Source: JBGQBN01 sp041494805 (lineage in GTDB: Bacteria; Acidobacteriota; Terriglobia; Terriglobales; Acidobacteriaceae). From it: a stretch of DNA of 23,368 nt. The notes beneath the pieces are model-generated. The model was not told where the DNA came from. It did not search any database and saw nothing but the letters and a program-made list of their open reading frames with translations. A program made the position numbers and the translations under genes. The stretch is from assembly GCA_041494805.1 (NCBI GenBank), contig JBGQBN010000064.1, positions 1 to 23,368 of the forward strand, read 5' to 3'. Of this stretch, positions 23,131 to 23,368 are shown in pieces. The number at the start of each line of letters is the position of its first letter. Within the stretch, counting starts at the first letter, position 1.

Positions 23131-23368
23131 ATGAAACGATTTGGAGTCATCAGCACGGCATTTTTATTGTCCGTGCTTCTCGGAGCTACTGCTTTTGGCT
23201 TCGCACAGCATGAACAGCAAAGCGAAAAGCAGGGCAAGCAGCAACCGCGAGAGCAGAACAAGCCGCAGCATGCCCAGCAGCAAAAGCCAGACCAGAACAA
23301 GCCGCAGCACGCCCAGCAGCAAAAGCCAGACCAGAACAAGCCGCAGCATGCCCAGCAGCAAAAGCCAG
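23131..23368 (+). CDS. Secreted Gln/Lys/Pro/His-rich repeat protein (C-terminus outside window)
   Basis: 79 residues are visible before the window ends. The ATG has GAGG eight bases upstream. A clear signal peptide (MKRFGVISTAFLLSVLLGAT, then AFGFAQ) leads into a hydrophilic region built from a 13-residue repeat, QNKPQHAQQQKPD, with no hydrophobic core, so the exported part is probably disordered. I recall acidobacterial exported proteins with similar Gln/Pro-rich middles and a short conserved basic end, but that end is not in the window, so no function is assigned. Confidence 0.75.
   Translation, partial: MKRFGVISTAFLLSVLLGATAFGFAQHEQQSEKQGKQQPREQNKPQHAQQQKPDQNKPQHAQQQKPDQNKPQHAQQQKP
23254..23368 (+). 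repeat. Tandem 39-bp coding repeat, at least three copies
   Basis: Units begin at 23254, 23293 and 23332, the last cut by the window edge after 37 bases. They are nearly identical; the visible difference is the His codon (CAT, CAC, CAT). The period is a multiple of three, so copy-number change keeps the frame. Confidence 0.9.

Noticed and set aside
23254..23368. CRISPR array
   Set aside because: The 39-bp units are directly adjacent with no spacers, and encode an in-frame repeat after a signal peptide.

Overview
The window looks like a chromosomal segment of an acidobacterium (class Terriglobia-like). This is inferred from protein character only: a very long Oar-type TonB-dependent receptor with an N-terminal carboxypeptidase-regulatory-like domain, a Crp-family regulator with the FFGEGCLAGQ signature, small proteins of a type I associate with that phylum, GC-rich coding sequence and frequent TTG/GTG starts. 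No rRNA or phylogenetic marker other than typA is present, so the assignment is tentative.

Left half (1-14213): two divergent gene sets share one control region at about 6012-6160. On the minus strand lie an outer-membrane TonB-dependent receptor, a class III (glutamate-1-semialdehyde-aminomutase-like) aminotransferase and an APC-family permease that runs off the left edge. On the plus strand lie a regulator that joins MerR-type HTH, XRE-type HTH and cupin domains, an exported YtcJ-like amidohydrolase, a lipoprotein PotD-like binding protein, PotA/PotB/PotC-like ABC transporter parts, and a Tat-exported FAD amine oxidase. Several plus-strand genes overlap or nearly touch, so this reads as one operon. 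The simplest model is a complete uptake and catabolic route for an amine or N-acylated amine: outer-membrane entry, periplasmic hydrolysis and/or oxidation, ABC import, cytoplasmic transamination. The shared promoter carries two neighbouring inverted repeats, one of which brackets a consensus extended -10 box. This is an attractive match for a regulator with two different DNA-binding domains.

Middle (14214-18627): housekeeping genes follow. These are the GTPase TypA/BipA, a closely coupled small zinc-ribbon protein, a Gly-rich RRM RNA-binding protein and tRNA-Arg(CCG). Directly 3' of the tRNA is a decayed 3' end of a Crp-family gene. Its intact paralogue lies about 0.7 kb downstream, beyond a small unknown basic protein gene on the opposite strand.

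Right part (18628-23368): a surface and envelope region. It holds a C-terminal coding remnant, a rho-independent terminator, an OmpA-family protein with Ig/PKD-like domains, a lipoprotein with two Big_5-like domains and an ice-binding-like (DUF3494) domain, a MITE-like inverted-repeat element, a degraded class D-like sortase whose reading frame stops just before the expected catalytic arginine, and the start of a secreted Gln/Lys/Pro-rich protein with tandem 39-bp repeats.

Short GC-rich hairpins occupy many of the small intergenic gaps (739-760, 2194-2219, 9853-9874, 12653-12668, 20763-20791). Two have the same CCCT loop but entirely different, self-complementary arms.
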